Part shown: piece after piece, positions 46,110-57,120 of the stretch
Layout of the letters: the number at the start of each line of letters is the position of its first letter
How positions within the stretch are numbered: position 1 is the first letter of the stretch
NCBI GenBank assembly: GCA_011033025.1
Contig: WFMF01000181.1
Location: 1-64,000, forward strand
Source: Beroe forskalii
Taxonomy: Eukaryota > Ctenophora > Nuda > Beroida > Beroidae
Length of the DNA stretch: 64,000 nt
Reading direction: 5' to 3'
Program-made: the position numbers and the translations under genes
Notes under the pieces: generated by a model
What the model saw: the letters and a program-made list of their open reading frames with translations, nothing else
Database searches by the model: none
What the model was told of the DNA's origin: nothing

Positions 46110-47764
46110 TTAAGGGGGGTTCACCCCTCACATTTTGGAAAACACGAATTTGAGATATGAGTTGGCCAGGATGGCCAGGGCGTGTACCAGCATTTTGACG
46201 GTGGTCTTGAGTCCATAGGTCCAACATTGCCCATGTGAGGCCTCAGAGCAAAAATGGCGTCCAAAATCAAAATTTTCCTGATAGAGATAGAGCTTAGCTT
46301 TTGGTTGCATTCGATTCGTCTCGACGAGCTGATCATTTTAGTGTATTTGTTTGTCAAAATCGGATGAAAAATGGCCAAGTTATGCCCATGCAAAGCGCGC
46401 ATGCCAAAGTGGCAGTTGGCCTCATGGGACTACACGGCCCCCCCCTTAGGGGGGGCCAGGCCCCCCCTAGTTTTCAAAAGGCCCCCTCTAGAAAAATCTT
46501 AGGGGGGGCCTTGGCCCTACCTAAGATTTTCTCAAAAATTTGAACATAGAAAGGAAGTGAAAATTTAGTTCATTTAGACTGAAATTTTCCTGAAATTCAC
46601 CTTTTTTAGAGTTGAATCAATGAATAAAATATGATTTTAGTCGTATTTTTATGCAAAATTGTGAAAAGTAGGGCCATGGAAAATGAAAATTTGCTTTGTA
46701 AATTTTGGCCCCCCCGTAGTTTTCAAAAGGCCCCCCCTAGAAAAAATCTAGGGGGGCCTTGGCCCCCACTAGCTCGAAAAAGTGTGTAACGGCATGGTTG
46801 GCCTATTTTGGGCCTTAAGATGGTCATTTTGGCCACATTTTTAAAGATATGAGCTTCAAACTTGTTTTGCCCATCATTTAGGTCAAAATTGATGGGCAAA
46901 CCAATTTTTAAGTGAATTGGACCTATTGGCCATTTAGCCCATAAAACCTTCAAAAATCCACTTAATCGCTTATATCTCAGTTAGCGCTTTTTGCCCAAAT
47001 GGACTTTACTCTTTTCGCTACTCCTCCTCATTTTTTCAAAATTTTAAGTTAGGCCTCAAAATTTTTGACAAAATTATGAGAGCCAAAATCCCGGGGATTT
47101 TGGCTCTCATGGGCATAAATTTTTGGCGCCTAACTCAAAATTTTGGTCAATAACATAAGTGCGAAATTAAGTTTCAAAGCGATTCTGAAAAATTTCATGC
47201 AGAAACATTGAAAAATGGCGGAGGAGTATGAAAGAGTAAAGTCCATTTGGGCAAAAGCGCTAACTGAGATATAAGCGATTAAGTGGATTTTTGAAGGTTT
47301 TTATGGGCTAAAATGGCCAAATTATAAGGTCCAATTCACTTAAAAATTGGTTTGCCCATCAATTTTGACCTAAATGATGGGCAAAACAAGTTTGAAGCTC
47401 ATATCTCCAAAAATGTGGCCAAAATGGCCATCTTAAAGCCCAAAATAGGCCAACTGCCACTTTGGCACGCGTGCTTGGCATGGGCATAACTTGGCCATTT
47501 TTCATCCGATTTTGACAAACAAATACACTAAAATGATCAGCTCGTCGAGACGAATCGAATGCAACCAAAAGCTAAGCTCTATCTCTATCAGGAAAATTTT
47601 GATTTTTGGACGCCATTTTTGCTCTGAGGCCTCACATGGGCAATGTTGGACCTATGGACTCAAGACCACCGTCAAAATGTTGGTACACGCCCTGGCCATC
47701 CTGGCCAACTCATATCTCAAATTCGTGTTTTCCAAAATGCGATGGGTGAGCCCCCCCCCCTTAA
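46110..47764. mobile_element. TTAA-flanked foldback element, 1.65 kb, carrying a nested MITE
   Basis: TTAA at 46110-46113 and 47761-47764 bound an almost complete inverted repeat. Left-arm phrases such as 'gaaaacacgaatttgagata', 'aaagctaagctc' (inverse sense) and 'cgtctcgacgagctgatcat' recur inverted in 47359-47740. The axis is the palindrome at 47076-47110 (atgagagccaaaatccc and its inverse). The ends are G runs (TTAA-GGGGGG) followed by TCACCC. The short open frames inside are mirror shadows of the arms, not genes. TTAA duplication suggests piggyBac-type mobilisation; the full-length hairpin form is unusual. Confidence 0.82.
46423..46796. mobile_element. hAT-like MITE nested in the foldback, copy 2
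   Basis: The 374-bp element interrupts the left arm exactly. It is flanked by the 8-bp duplication GTTGGCCT (46415-46422 and 46797-46804), of which the uninterrupted right arm has one copy. Its ends CATGGGACTACAC and the inverse of CATGCCGTTACAC are imperfect inverted repeats. An 8-bp duplication is typical of the hAT superfamily. Internally it shares the G/C-run blocks and 'gaacatagaaaggaagtg' with the copy at 6175-6478. Confidence 0.85.
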
Positions 47765-47769
47765 AAGTA

Positions 47770-48830
47770 CTTTCCTTGATTAACAGTCTATTTGAGAACA
47801 CCATTATGAAAATATATTGCCAAATTGTGACAAAGATGCCAAGAAAGTGATAGGGCAGTGATTTTAAGTGATTGATGGGTTTCTGGTTGTGTTCTATTTG
47901 CTGAAAGCCTTTAAAGCCTGAATTTCAAAATAATGGGGGGAATTTCACTGGTCCAAAAGTCCCTACCCCAATTTACTTTTTTTTGAGTTAGGGACTGTCA
48001 TTTGTGACATTTGGGACAATTGGGACATTTGGGACAAACAAAAAAGTGGGAAAATTAGTGATTTTAAATTTTCTCCCTGTTTTTAATATTCAAATAATTT
48101 CTGGCTACTTCTGCCTGAAATTTATATCCATGCTACTGATCATGATAAATTGAGCAATCTGTTTAGGCCAGAGTCACGCCTGATACTGGCCTGAAGTATA
48201 AGGCCTGATACTGGCGCGATACTGGCGAGGAGCTGCTGTGATACTGGCCTAGACAGATTGCTCAATTTACCTAAACAATACTACTAGTCTACTATATTAA
48301 TAGGTAAGTTATTTAGCATATCTAACTGATATGTTAAGATCGAAGCAGCTGTTGTTGCATTGGAGCTGCCATCTTTCTCATATCATGTGTTGCTAGGAAG
48401 ATAATTTGCTAAAATGCTGCTCACAAACACAACCATTTGAGTCCCAATTATCTCAGTCCCTAATGTCACATTCATCCCAAATGTCACATTTTCCCTGTCG
48501 CAATTCACACTTCGAGACCCATTTTTTGTTTCAAGTGTCCCAATTGTCCCAAATGTCCCATTTTACCAGTTGCAAATCAATTTCTGAGTACCATTTGTCC
48601 AAAATGTCCCATTTTTACCAGTCGCAAGTCACTTTCTGAGTCCCAATTGACCAATTTTCTGTCCCAATTGTTCCATTTGTCTCATTTGTCCCAAATGTCT
48701 CTGTCTTAATGCACTTTTGTAGTTAGGGACAATTGGGACAGTGGCACCCCAAATTATGTCTATCCTCAGGATCAAGGAGACTCTCTCAGGATCAGTTCTA
48801 GGATCAAGAATGCACCCTGGGATTAAGGGG
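47770..48830. repeat. Repeat-rich stretch with GGGACAATTGGGACA motifs and a hairpin
   Basis: Around 47985-48045 the phrase 'gacatttgggacaattggga' is repeated. Its inverse ('cccaattgtcccaaatgtcc') is repeated at about 48440-48700, and 'agttagggac' recurs at 47983 and 48721. The stretch is probably another decayed foldback element. At about 48147-48272 a hairpin has arms 'aaattgagcaatctgt' and 'acagattgctcaattta' around three 'gatactggc' repeats. No gene is seen. Confidence 0.6.
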
Positions 48831-48831
48831 T

Positions 48832-48928
48832 GCAGCTTCAAAACCACTATTTAAAAAACATGATCTACTGACTGTACAAAATCTATACCGCTTACACTGC
48901 ATAATGGAGCTAGTCAAAATTATAAAGT
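48832..48928 (+). mobile_element. Short LINE fragment, same family as 50550-53155
   Basis: 'cttcaaaaccactatttaa', 'atctataccgcttacactgc' and 'ataatggagctagtcaaaat' match the inverse of the LINE at about 50740-50835 with scattered differences. It is therefore a second, isolated piece of the same retrotransposon in the opposite orientation. Confidence 0.75.
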
Positions 48929-48929
48929 A

Positions 48930-50540
48930 AACAAAGTTTAAGTAAACAAAGTTTTTATTGATCTCCACAATTTACAATCAAACAACACACAAAAGAAGGA
49001 TGAAGATATAATGCTACCAAATTTCACCAATTATATATTAGTATCTGAGGTAGATAATTTATTTCGGATACACTAATTATATTGTTATTAAGATTCTCGT
49101 TTTGAATTCTTTAGAAAGGTACAGACAATCAAATAATTTAAGAATGGTTCATGATAGTATGATTTGTAGCCTATAATAATTATAAGTCATATCATTTTAA
49201 TAAGTATTATTTAATTTATATCTGGATGTATATTGTATTATCTGTAATGTGTCAATAGGTACCATTATAGTTCATCAGACCAATTAAGGCCTATTTAAAT
49301 GAAGCACACTTGACATGTTAGTGGCGAAATGCCATGGTTTAGAAAACTCTACAGCTTGGTCTGCTACACAAAGGAGAGTGATATCAGACCCCTTTGCAAA
49401 GCACGTACTTCATGACATGGCAGTAAAGCACGCATCTTGGGGCACACCAAGCGATATAGAGAGGTCTACTTAATGTCATTTACATGAAGTTATTAACAAG
49501 GCTTTTTAAAACTGGTCCAGTGAATTTGACTATTATTCATGGTTGTGTTGACCAATTTTGTTTCAGAGGACCATTTGACCAGTGTAGCAGTATATGTGGC
49601 TGGAGAAAGGACACTGTTGCTATATGCTTAAGAGTGCCCCTGGGGACCACCTGCCACACTGATCAGGGCCCATTTGTTTTATCTTTATTCAGTAATAACT
49701 TTATCTTCATTATAAGGTATTTAAATTTAATAGACATCATAGTCTATGGTACAGAAATAGAGCCTTATCACGTACAACTCATCAAGTACGACTTTCATGT
49801 ACTGCTCTCATAATTCACAACTCTCATTACAACATGAAAGTTGTTGCACATCTTGATTTCCAAGTGTGCAACATTGTCCAATGAAAATGTGCTATACCTG
49901 TATAGCTTCTTGCTTTTATAGCACGCCCACTGGGCAATGTTTAGTTGGTTTGAGCTTTGTCTTTTCTTTCAAACTATAACAACAACATACTTCAATATGC
50001 AGTGTATTCTCATAACGAATTTGAAAGTAGTTTATGTGCAAGTCTATGTAAAATAGAAAATTCTTGATCACTTGATTATAAACCTGTTTCAAAATTTTAG
50101 ATCAGTAACAAATTGATTTCTCTGTGTAATGGTCGACCTACCGAACCTTCCTTTCCAGGTTATTTTCAAAATTTGGATTAAAAATGGGATGAACATTGGT
50201 CAGAGGCTATGTCATCAGTAGGAATTTTCAGACAGTGCTCAGCCGGGACTGCACACCCCGTGCACGGCATCAGTTACCCGCCCGCTCACACAGCACCAAA
50301 GAGCAGCATGACATGAGCAGATCACGAGTGATCAAGAGGGGGGGACGGGCAAGTGAAACCGGCACAAAGCCACCATCGGGGCAGAGCAGTCCAGCCAGAC
50401 GGCTGCCCTGTTTCTGGGGAAGCATGATGGATGAAAGTTGGATTTCTATGTAATTATCTGCAGTTTGGTCTCAATGGGAGCAAACTCCAGAAAGTTTTCG
50501 TTGCTCCATGAGTCCAACTTGCTGTTTTGGCTGTCCAGGA
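48930..50540. other. No gene recognised
   Basis: AT-rich sequence followed by a GC-richer segment at about 50190-50420 with a short open frame (85 codons) that shows no motif. The latter may be the 3' tail of the neighbouring LINE or another repeat; I cannot decide. Confidence 0.4.
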
Positions 50541-50549
50541 GAGACGTCT

Positions 50550-53155
50550 TCAATAGACTTTTATCAGGTTTTCATCGCTATCTAAGCCAAATTTTCCTAA
50601 GTCAAGAATTTGGGCAAAGCTGTTCCATAGCCAAGGGGCTTTATATATGAAATTTTTGGAAGGAACAGGTGTTATAAATCGGTTTGTATTTCGTTTTGAT
50701 CTATTAAGAATTTGGAACAGAGATACAGGTTCTGCCTGTTTTATAATTTTCACAAGCTCCATTATACATCGAAAGCGGTATATATTTTGTGCAGTCAATA
50801 AATTGTGTTTTCTAAAAAGTGGTTTTGAAGGTTCTCGAGAATAGAATTCCTTCTCAAGCTTTTGATGTCCATATTTTCGAGCTCGAACACAAGTGCGAAA
50901 TTTTTCAAGGAATGCTTCAGTGTCACCAAACATGATACGTAAGCATTTCTTTTGAGTTCTAAAAATTGCATCTAGATTACTGAGGCAACTCCCCCAAACA
51001 GAGATTGCGTAACTGAGATGAGATTCAAAAAAGTGAATGATAAAGTTGCTTATGAAGTTGCTTAGGAGACAGCCAACAATGCGATACAATCTACCACATG
51101 CACTCTTAAGCTTTTTATTAAGGCTTGCTATGTGTGGTTTCCAGGACAGTTCATTATCAATTGTAACACCTAAGAATGTGGTTTCCTCAACAGATTTAAT
51201 AATTCTACCCTTTAGGGAGAGCTGGGGCCCTTCTCCTACATTACTGTTGTTTCTACTACGTGGCGAGAAGATCATATGACAGCATTTCTTAGTATTGATA
51301 TGAAGAAGGTTTGACTCCATGTATTGGGAAATAACATCTAGTACCTTGTTAGCGTTTACGTAGGCTTCTTCAATTGTGCATCCAGTAACAAATATGTTAG
51401 TGTCATCTGCAAACAAAACTAGTTCACTATCGATGCTTAAATTAGATATATCATTAATATACAGCAAGAAAAGTAGTGGACCAAGGACAGATCCTGTGGT
51501 ACACCAAACCTGACTGGGAGAATTTCGGATGATTCATTCAATGTATTCACGAGTTGCTTTCGGTCTTTTAAATAGCTCTCAATCAAGTCAAGTGCATTTC
51601 CCTTAATACCATAGTTATTCAATTTACATAATAGTATTTTGTGGTCTAATGTATCAAATGCTTTGCTGAGATCTATGAATATTCCAATAGTGTGCTTTTT
51701 GACCTTCTTTGTTGCTCAATATAGGAGACAGAGTGGTTTTTAAAGCATGTGTTGTAGAGTGATTCCTTCTAAAACCAAATTGATTATTGTATATAATATT
51801 GTTATCTTCAAGAAATTGATAGAGTCTACTGTAGATTACCTTCTCAAAAATCTTTCCAAATATAGGCAAAGTAGATACTGGTCTGTAGTTTTCAAGCAGC
51901 TCTTCATTGTCTTTTTTTATAAATAGGGGTTATCTTGCCTGTTTTTAATTCATCAGGAAAATAACCATTGTCCATACATTTATTGATTAAAGGGCTAAAT
52001 ATGGTGCAATAATTCCTACAGTGAATTTATAACATGCACCGGTATATCACTGGACTTGCCCAGCTTCAGTTCTGAAATAATTGATTCAATTTCCTCTTCA
52101 TTACATTCTCTAAGTGTGATTGTATTGGAACAGCTATTATGTAAAAAAGTCAGTAAATTTCGAGAGCTGATTGATCCTAATACCATTCTCATCTAAATAA
52201 ACCTTATTGAGGGAAGGTGCCAGTGATACGAAGTACTTGTTAAATTCGTTAGCAATTATTCTCCTATCAGTAATACGTTTGTCATTAACAAGAAAGTTTG
52301 GCTTAATTTGCCTATTATTTTTCCCTCTCACACTGTTGATAATTTTCCAAATTTTCTTACTATCCCCTGCACATTCATCTACTTTCCCACTCAAATATTT
52401 TGATTTTCTTTGGTTAATTTAAGATATTTCAGTGTCTTCCTATAGGTACTAAATTTTTCGTATTTGGCTCTTATATCAGAACAGAAGTAGCAAGTACAGC
52501 TGTGGCGGTCAGTTGGTTCTGTGAACTTGGAAATACATGCTTTTTTCAGTGCTGACTGCCAAATTTTGTACAGCCTGTCCTTAGTAGCAATGGATACAAT
52601 CAGTCCACCAGTTATCCATGGGTTATGTAAAACAGTGCTTAGAACATTTGGGTTTTCTAGTTTACAGACTTCATCAAGTTTCAGTTGGAAAGAACATGAA
52701 AATTCCTTAAAGCTAACAGGAGGATTGTTCAGGAGCTCATTTTGTAGTTCATTTCTAAATTTTCTACATTTGAATTACAGAAATCATAGTATTGGATAAA
52801 CACTAGCTCCACTGCTACCAGGGACAATGCTTTCAGTGATCTGGAAGACTGCTAAGTGGTGAGATATGCATAGTTTGAGTGTTCCTGAGAGGGTAGTACT
52901 TTCTGGGTCATTTGTGAAAATGTTATATATGCAGGTTTTCCTACATCCCGGTTTTTCATGGGTATAAGTTGAGATAAGTGGATAAAACCCTAGAGCAAGT
53001 GTTGCATCTTCTAGCAATTGGACATCTCTGGAATTATCTTTATGCATATCTATATTAAAGTCACCAATGATATGGGAATCTTTTGGAAGCTGCTCAGCTA
53101 AATCACTGTATTCATTAATTGCATCAGTCAAAGCTCCATTTGGTGGACGATACAC
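50550..53155 (-). pseudogene. Degraded non-LTR retrotransposon (CR1/Jockey-like) ORF2
   Basis: Minus-strand pieces appear in the normal LINE order. First is the end of an APE-type endonuclease (YRPPNGAL, then IIGDFNIDM, about 53155-52784). Next is a linker with KKIWKIINSVRGKN and EFNKYFVSLAP (52394-52137). Then comes reverse transcriptase: GKIFEKVIYSRLYQFL and NQFGFRRNHSTTHAL at 51869-51654, FGVPQ near 51480, and the catalytic FADDTNIF near 51405. Last is a C-terminal region to 50550. The pieces lie in different frames with stops between them, and the endonuclease N-terminus and ORF1 are absent, so the copy is truncated and inactive. The clade is judged from motif style only. Confidence 0.85.
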
Positions 53156-53399
53156 TACACCTACAGTAGCTAGTTTATCTGAATTGCTTTTTATGGTTAT
53201 GTCAGGGGATTCTTTGATATATATTAGATCCCTCTTATATACTCTATATTTATGTTGGCTTCTATTAGTTGCTCACCACTCTCCCAATAGGAAGTATTGT
53301 TATTACGAGACTGTTCTGGACTACGTTACCAAGATAGTTATCCCTTTTGTACTCCCTACTTGTTGTGTCTCATTGCTTCACTAGTGGCTTACATTACTT

Positions 53400-54480
53400 C
53401 CTCAAAAAATGATTACTACTATTGAAATCCCTCATCTAGAGGCTGGTCAGAAGATAGCTAAATATAAGAAAATTTATAAAGCTGCAACTGCCACTTTTAC
53501 AGCTGATCAGCAACTGGCATGTTTACCAGTATATATACACCGATCAGGGGAGAAAGAACCTTGCTCATACTGCAGCCACTAAAGAAATCAGTAGATGCAG
53601 CATTCAAATTGAAGAAAATCATTGATGGGAAGGTTGTTGTCTCTGAATGTGAAAAGTTCTTCTCCTTATTACTAAAGACTCATCAGTCGATAGCATAAGG
53701 AGCTACTTGACCTGTTAGGAACAAGGCTGAAAGAGCAGAAATGCAGTCAGATGTGTTTATTAAACGATTTTGTCAAACATCAGAGGTGGAAAAAAACTGT
53801 TCATTGACAAGAAGATAGTATCAAAGAAGGAATGTGTGAAGAGGAAATCCATGATTTTTCCAAAAGACATCATGGAGAAAATACAGAAAAAAACTGCTGA
53901 GACACCCCCTAAAAAGCATAAAGGTGAGCCCTTCACATTTCCAGTCGAACTGTGAGGAAAATTCAAATATGCCATCTTGGGCCCAAGAGCTCAAGAAAAA
54001 GTGGAGAGCTCAGAACTAGGATGTACTCTGGAGAGTCAAGTGGTACCTCTGAAAGTGAAGGCAGCTTCAGTGAAAACATCCTTGCATTTGGTAAGAGGAA
54101 GAGTAGCAATACCGCAGAAAAATGTGAGGTGTGCAACAGGTCCGGCCATTCAAGCAAGCAATGCTTCTATCGTACCTGTGGCAAATGCCGAGGCTGGACA
54201 TGATGCTGAAATGTGCCCATCCAAGAGGAAGCCCCTGGAGACTGGAAACAAAGTAACAAAAGGCGCCCAGCACTAATCAGATGACTATATGATGGTGCAG
54301 ATGGATACATTGAGGAAAAATGTTGTTTGAGAAATCATGGGTCGAGGTGCAGTTCTTGATTGACAGTGGAGCAGACATATCAATCTTTTCAGTCGAGGAA
54401 GAAAGCCTTTAGAAACCTCAAAATCTGTGAATGGTATTGGGGAAACCAAGTTATTGGTCCCCTGCTGACTAAAATCAGAT
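53400..54480 (+). pseudogene. LTR-retrotransposon gag/protease remnant
   Basis: Plus-strand fragments: a zinc knuckle CEVCNRSGHSSKQCF near 54121-54170 (nucleocapsid-like, with C-x2-C-x4-H-x4-C spacing), a following region rich in Lys, and an aspartic-protease active-site motif FLIDSGADISIFS near 54352-54390. The frames are interrupted. No LTRs or reverse transcriptase were recognised. The LINE ends nearby, so one may be inserted next to or into the other. Confidence 0.7.
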
Positions 54481-54489
54481 TCAATTATA

Positions 54490-55284
54490 TATTTGATCAG
54501 GCAGTATTTGATTGTCAACAATAAATCATAGCAAGTTAACTTTCATCTTAATGGTATATGATTTTGGTGTCCATTTTGATTTTTGGTCATCTCAGGACAT
54601 GGCTTCATTTCTTAATGCCCCAGTGCTCACTATTTTGCCCCTAATGATTAAGTACTTGCTCCTTTATGCCTCACACAACAACATACCGCTCTCTGAGCAC
54701 CATGACCCTCTGATAACTCCTTACCGCCGTATGAAGTACGACCAATTCGCAAGGTACTGAGTGACATGGGAATACCGAGTGTTAATACGATAATAAACAC
54801 ATTGTCTTAAGTACTTTAATTAACCCGCCATTCGCCGTGATTATATTCTACCACGCAGACCTGAGCGTCGAAAAATTAAATAAAAATGTCATCACATACC
54901 TACCTCAGCTAATCTCGATGAGATTCTCTTGTATTTTATCAGCTCATTCAGAAAACCGCACGGTCAAAATACCGTTCAAATGATAAATCGCCCATTAAAG
55001 ACCACTTTAAATGCTCACTGGAATGCGTACATATTTTCTGAAATAATAATTTGTTTAATCAGCGAAAATTTTCGCATATATAACCTGAAGTATGAAGGCG
55101 GTAATTAAAGAATTATGTTTCATATGCGGTACCGATTAGTCGACATCGGGTCTGAACAGTTTTGTTTGTTCACACCTCGGCGTGCTGATAATTCTATAAT
55201 TCCGTGAGACGTTGTCCAAGCTCTCTTTCTCTTACTGGCTCCCATTTACCGGCACAAAGCAGTCATGAGGAAACTAGGCCGATG
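54490..55284. other. No gene recognised
   Basis: An open frame at 54512-54760 ends DPLITPYRRMKYDQFARY, which reads like protein, but it has no recognised motif and no clear partner exon. It may belong to the adjacent retroelement. The remainder is AT-rich. Confidence 0.35.
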
Positions 55285-55330
55285 AGAGTGACGTCATTAT
55301 CATGGTTTACAATGGTGAATTGATGATGTT
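55285..55330 (-). repeat. TGACGTCA element copy 11
   Basis: Inverse orientation: 'gagagtgacgtcattatcat' and then 'tttacaatggtgaattgatg'. The core is at 55289-55296. It is close to consensus although 24 kb from the main cluster. Confidence 0.8.
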
Positions 55331-55644
55331 AAAGTGTCTATTTGTCCAGTGGGAGGTCGGGTGGACCACATGTCAGACATGTTAGGGAGCGTGACGTGTG
55401 TTTGTGTTGGGTAATCAGTGGAGTGGCATATACCACCTAATACCATCCATCCCTGGGGACGGGCTGGGTCTGTGGAGGAGACACGCCGCGCGCACTTGAC
55501 ATGTCACACGTGGTCACAACACGCACCTCTCATACCACCAACAAAGTCGTCAACACGAGCCACATGACATTCTGTCTCCTGATTGGTTGATTAACACGAC
55601 TCTTTGTCTCCTGATTGGTTAACTAACACGACTCTTTGTCTCAG

Positions 55645-55782
55645 GTGAGGGAGGTGAAGAAGCCCCCGCAGCGGCCCCTGAAGCGTGAACACCCTCTCAA
55701 CCCTGACAAGAAACCCGCAGTGATACCACGCCGTGTTACGCCTCCACACCCCTCTATAATCCAGCCTACCACGCCTCTATGA
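55645..55782 (+). CDS. Orphan terminal exon, basic proline-rich C-terminus
   Basis: After a good acceptor (ctctttgtctcag) the frame opens VREVKKPPQRPLKREHPLNP, continues DKKPAVIPRRVTPPHPSI and stops at TGA after 45 codons. Composition (Lys, Arg, Pro) and GC content are exon-like and resemble the Jupiter-like gene at 36-38 kb. That gene's third exon ends in phase 0, as this one begins. It could be an alternative last exon of that gene, skipping over the opposite-strand cox6b and exoc7, or the end of an unseen gene. The acceptor region is a twofold repeat of 'tctcctgattggtt' plus 'aacacgactctttgtctc'. Confidence 0.45.
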   Translation: MREVKKPPQRPLKREHPLNPDKKPAVIPRRVTPPHPSIIQPTTPL

Positions 55783-57120
55783 TACAACCCCTCTATATCA
55801 CAGCCTACTGCCTCTCCATTACCCCTTGCCAGTGGGGATCAAAGAGAGACTTTCCTATCATGTTGCTATGAACATTCCCACTTCCCAGCCGTGTTACTAA
55901 CAACATGCCACCTTGTTGCTAGCAGCAACGCACTGTGTTGCTAAGAGCAACCCACCGCGTTGCTAATTACCAACACCAATTTGTTGTGAATGAAATGGGA
56001 AGCAGAGACTGCGCTAATCGGTTGGATCGGGAGACGGTGGTTAATTACCATTGTCTGATTATGCGGATAAGTTTGAGTATAATTTTAGCCTGTGCCCTTT
56101 TGAAAAATTTTCTCGGATTTTTGAGGCACCGTGATTATATGGTCAATTGGGTCATTACTAAGTACTGTGCAAAGTTTTGGGTCGAAAAAATGAATTTAAA
56201 TCATTTGTAAGCCACGCCTATTTTTTGAACAAGAATTGCCCATATCTCGGATAATATTCGAGCTATGAATTCGGAGAAACGGGCCAATTCTAATTTACTA
56301 CTTCCCGATGCGATACAATCGAAAAAGAATTGTACCACGTTCATTTTGTATGATTTGAATGATTGTTGCAGCGTTCATGCTCCTCTGCACAATTTAATTA
56401 GAGCTCGCTCGCATCCAGTGAGCAGTCACGTGATTAGCCTCTGCTCGCGCGCGTCACGTGATCAATCAGAGAGGGAAGAACTGCGGAATTGTTTATGCTT
56501 CGGGATGGGCCCTTGTACAAGTGGCGGGTTAATGTTTCGATTATTCGATTGACTGCTCTATGCTGCAAATATCCTCCGTATACACTCTAGACTCGAGAGT
56601 AAGCTGTAAGTGTAAGTGTACGCAATTACGATTATCATATAGGTAATAAGTAAACGAGCTGCTCAGTGTAAGACGCAAACTTAAAGGTAAAATAGTGAAA
56701 ATGGTCAAGCATAAGCTGTTGATATACTAGGTATTCAATAATTCAAAATTATTCGACGGGATTAATCATTAAACCTCGAGCTAAAATTATACAAAGCATC
56801 TTATCAGGTATAAATATCCACACTAGGCACCTTTCAGGCAGGTTTATGCACATGCAGCGTATTCAAAATCACGCACCGACTTGAGTATCTGCACCGACTT
56901 GAGTATCGCGGACATTAGTTATAGTATTACGAACATTGATTATATTATTTCCGATAAATCAGTCTAATAACTGGTAAAAAGTACAATCTTAAGCAATAAA
57001 AACCTCGGCCTTCAGCCTCGGAGTCGGTCCTATAATGCTGATTAATACTGTTCGTTTGTACCTAATAGTAATACCAATATCTCGTAATTCTCATTTCATC
57101 TTCATTAATATATAATTTTT
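55783..57120. other. Intergenic; X-box-like palindromes near its start
   Basis: GTTGCTAGCAGCAAC (55915-55929), GTTGCTAAGAGCAAC (55937-55951) and GTTGCTAATTACCAAC (55959-55974) are inverted repeats of X-box half-sites with 3-4-nt spacers. They lie in what would be the 3' UTR of the orphan exon. The rest is AT-rich with no gene. Confidence 0.5.

Noticed and set aside
46301..47568. Pairs of similar open frames on opposite strands (near 46301-46543 and 47359-47568)
   Set aside because: They are mirror images produced by the arms of the foldback element and have no independent coding support.
54512..54760. 82-codon frame ending in a protein-like stretch
   Set aside because: No recognised motif or partner exon; it may be retroelement sequence.
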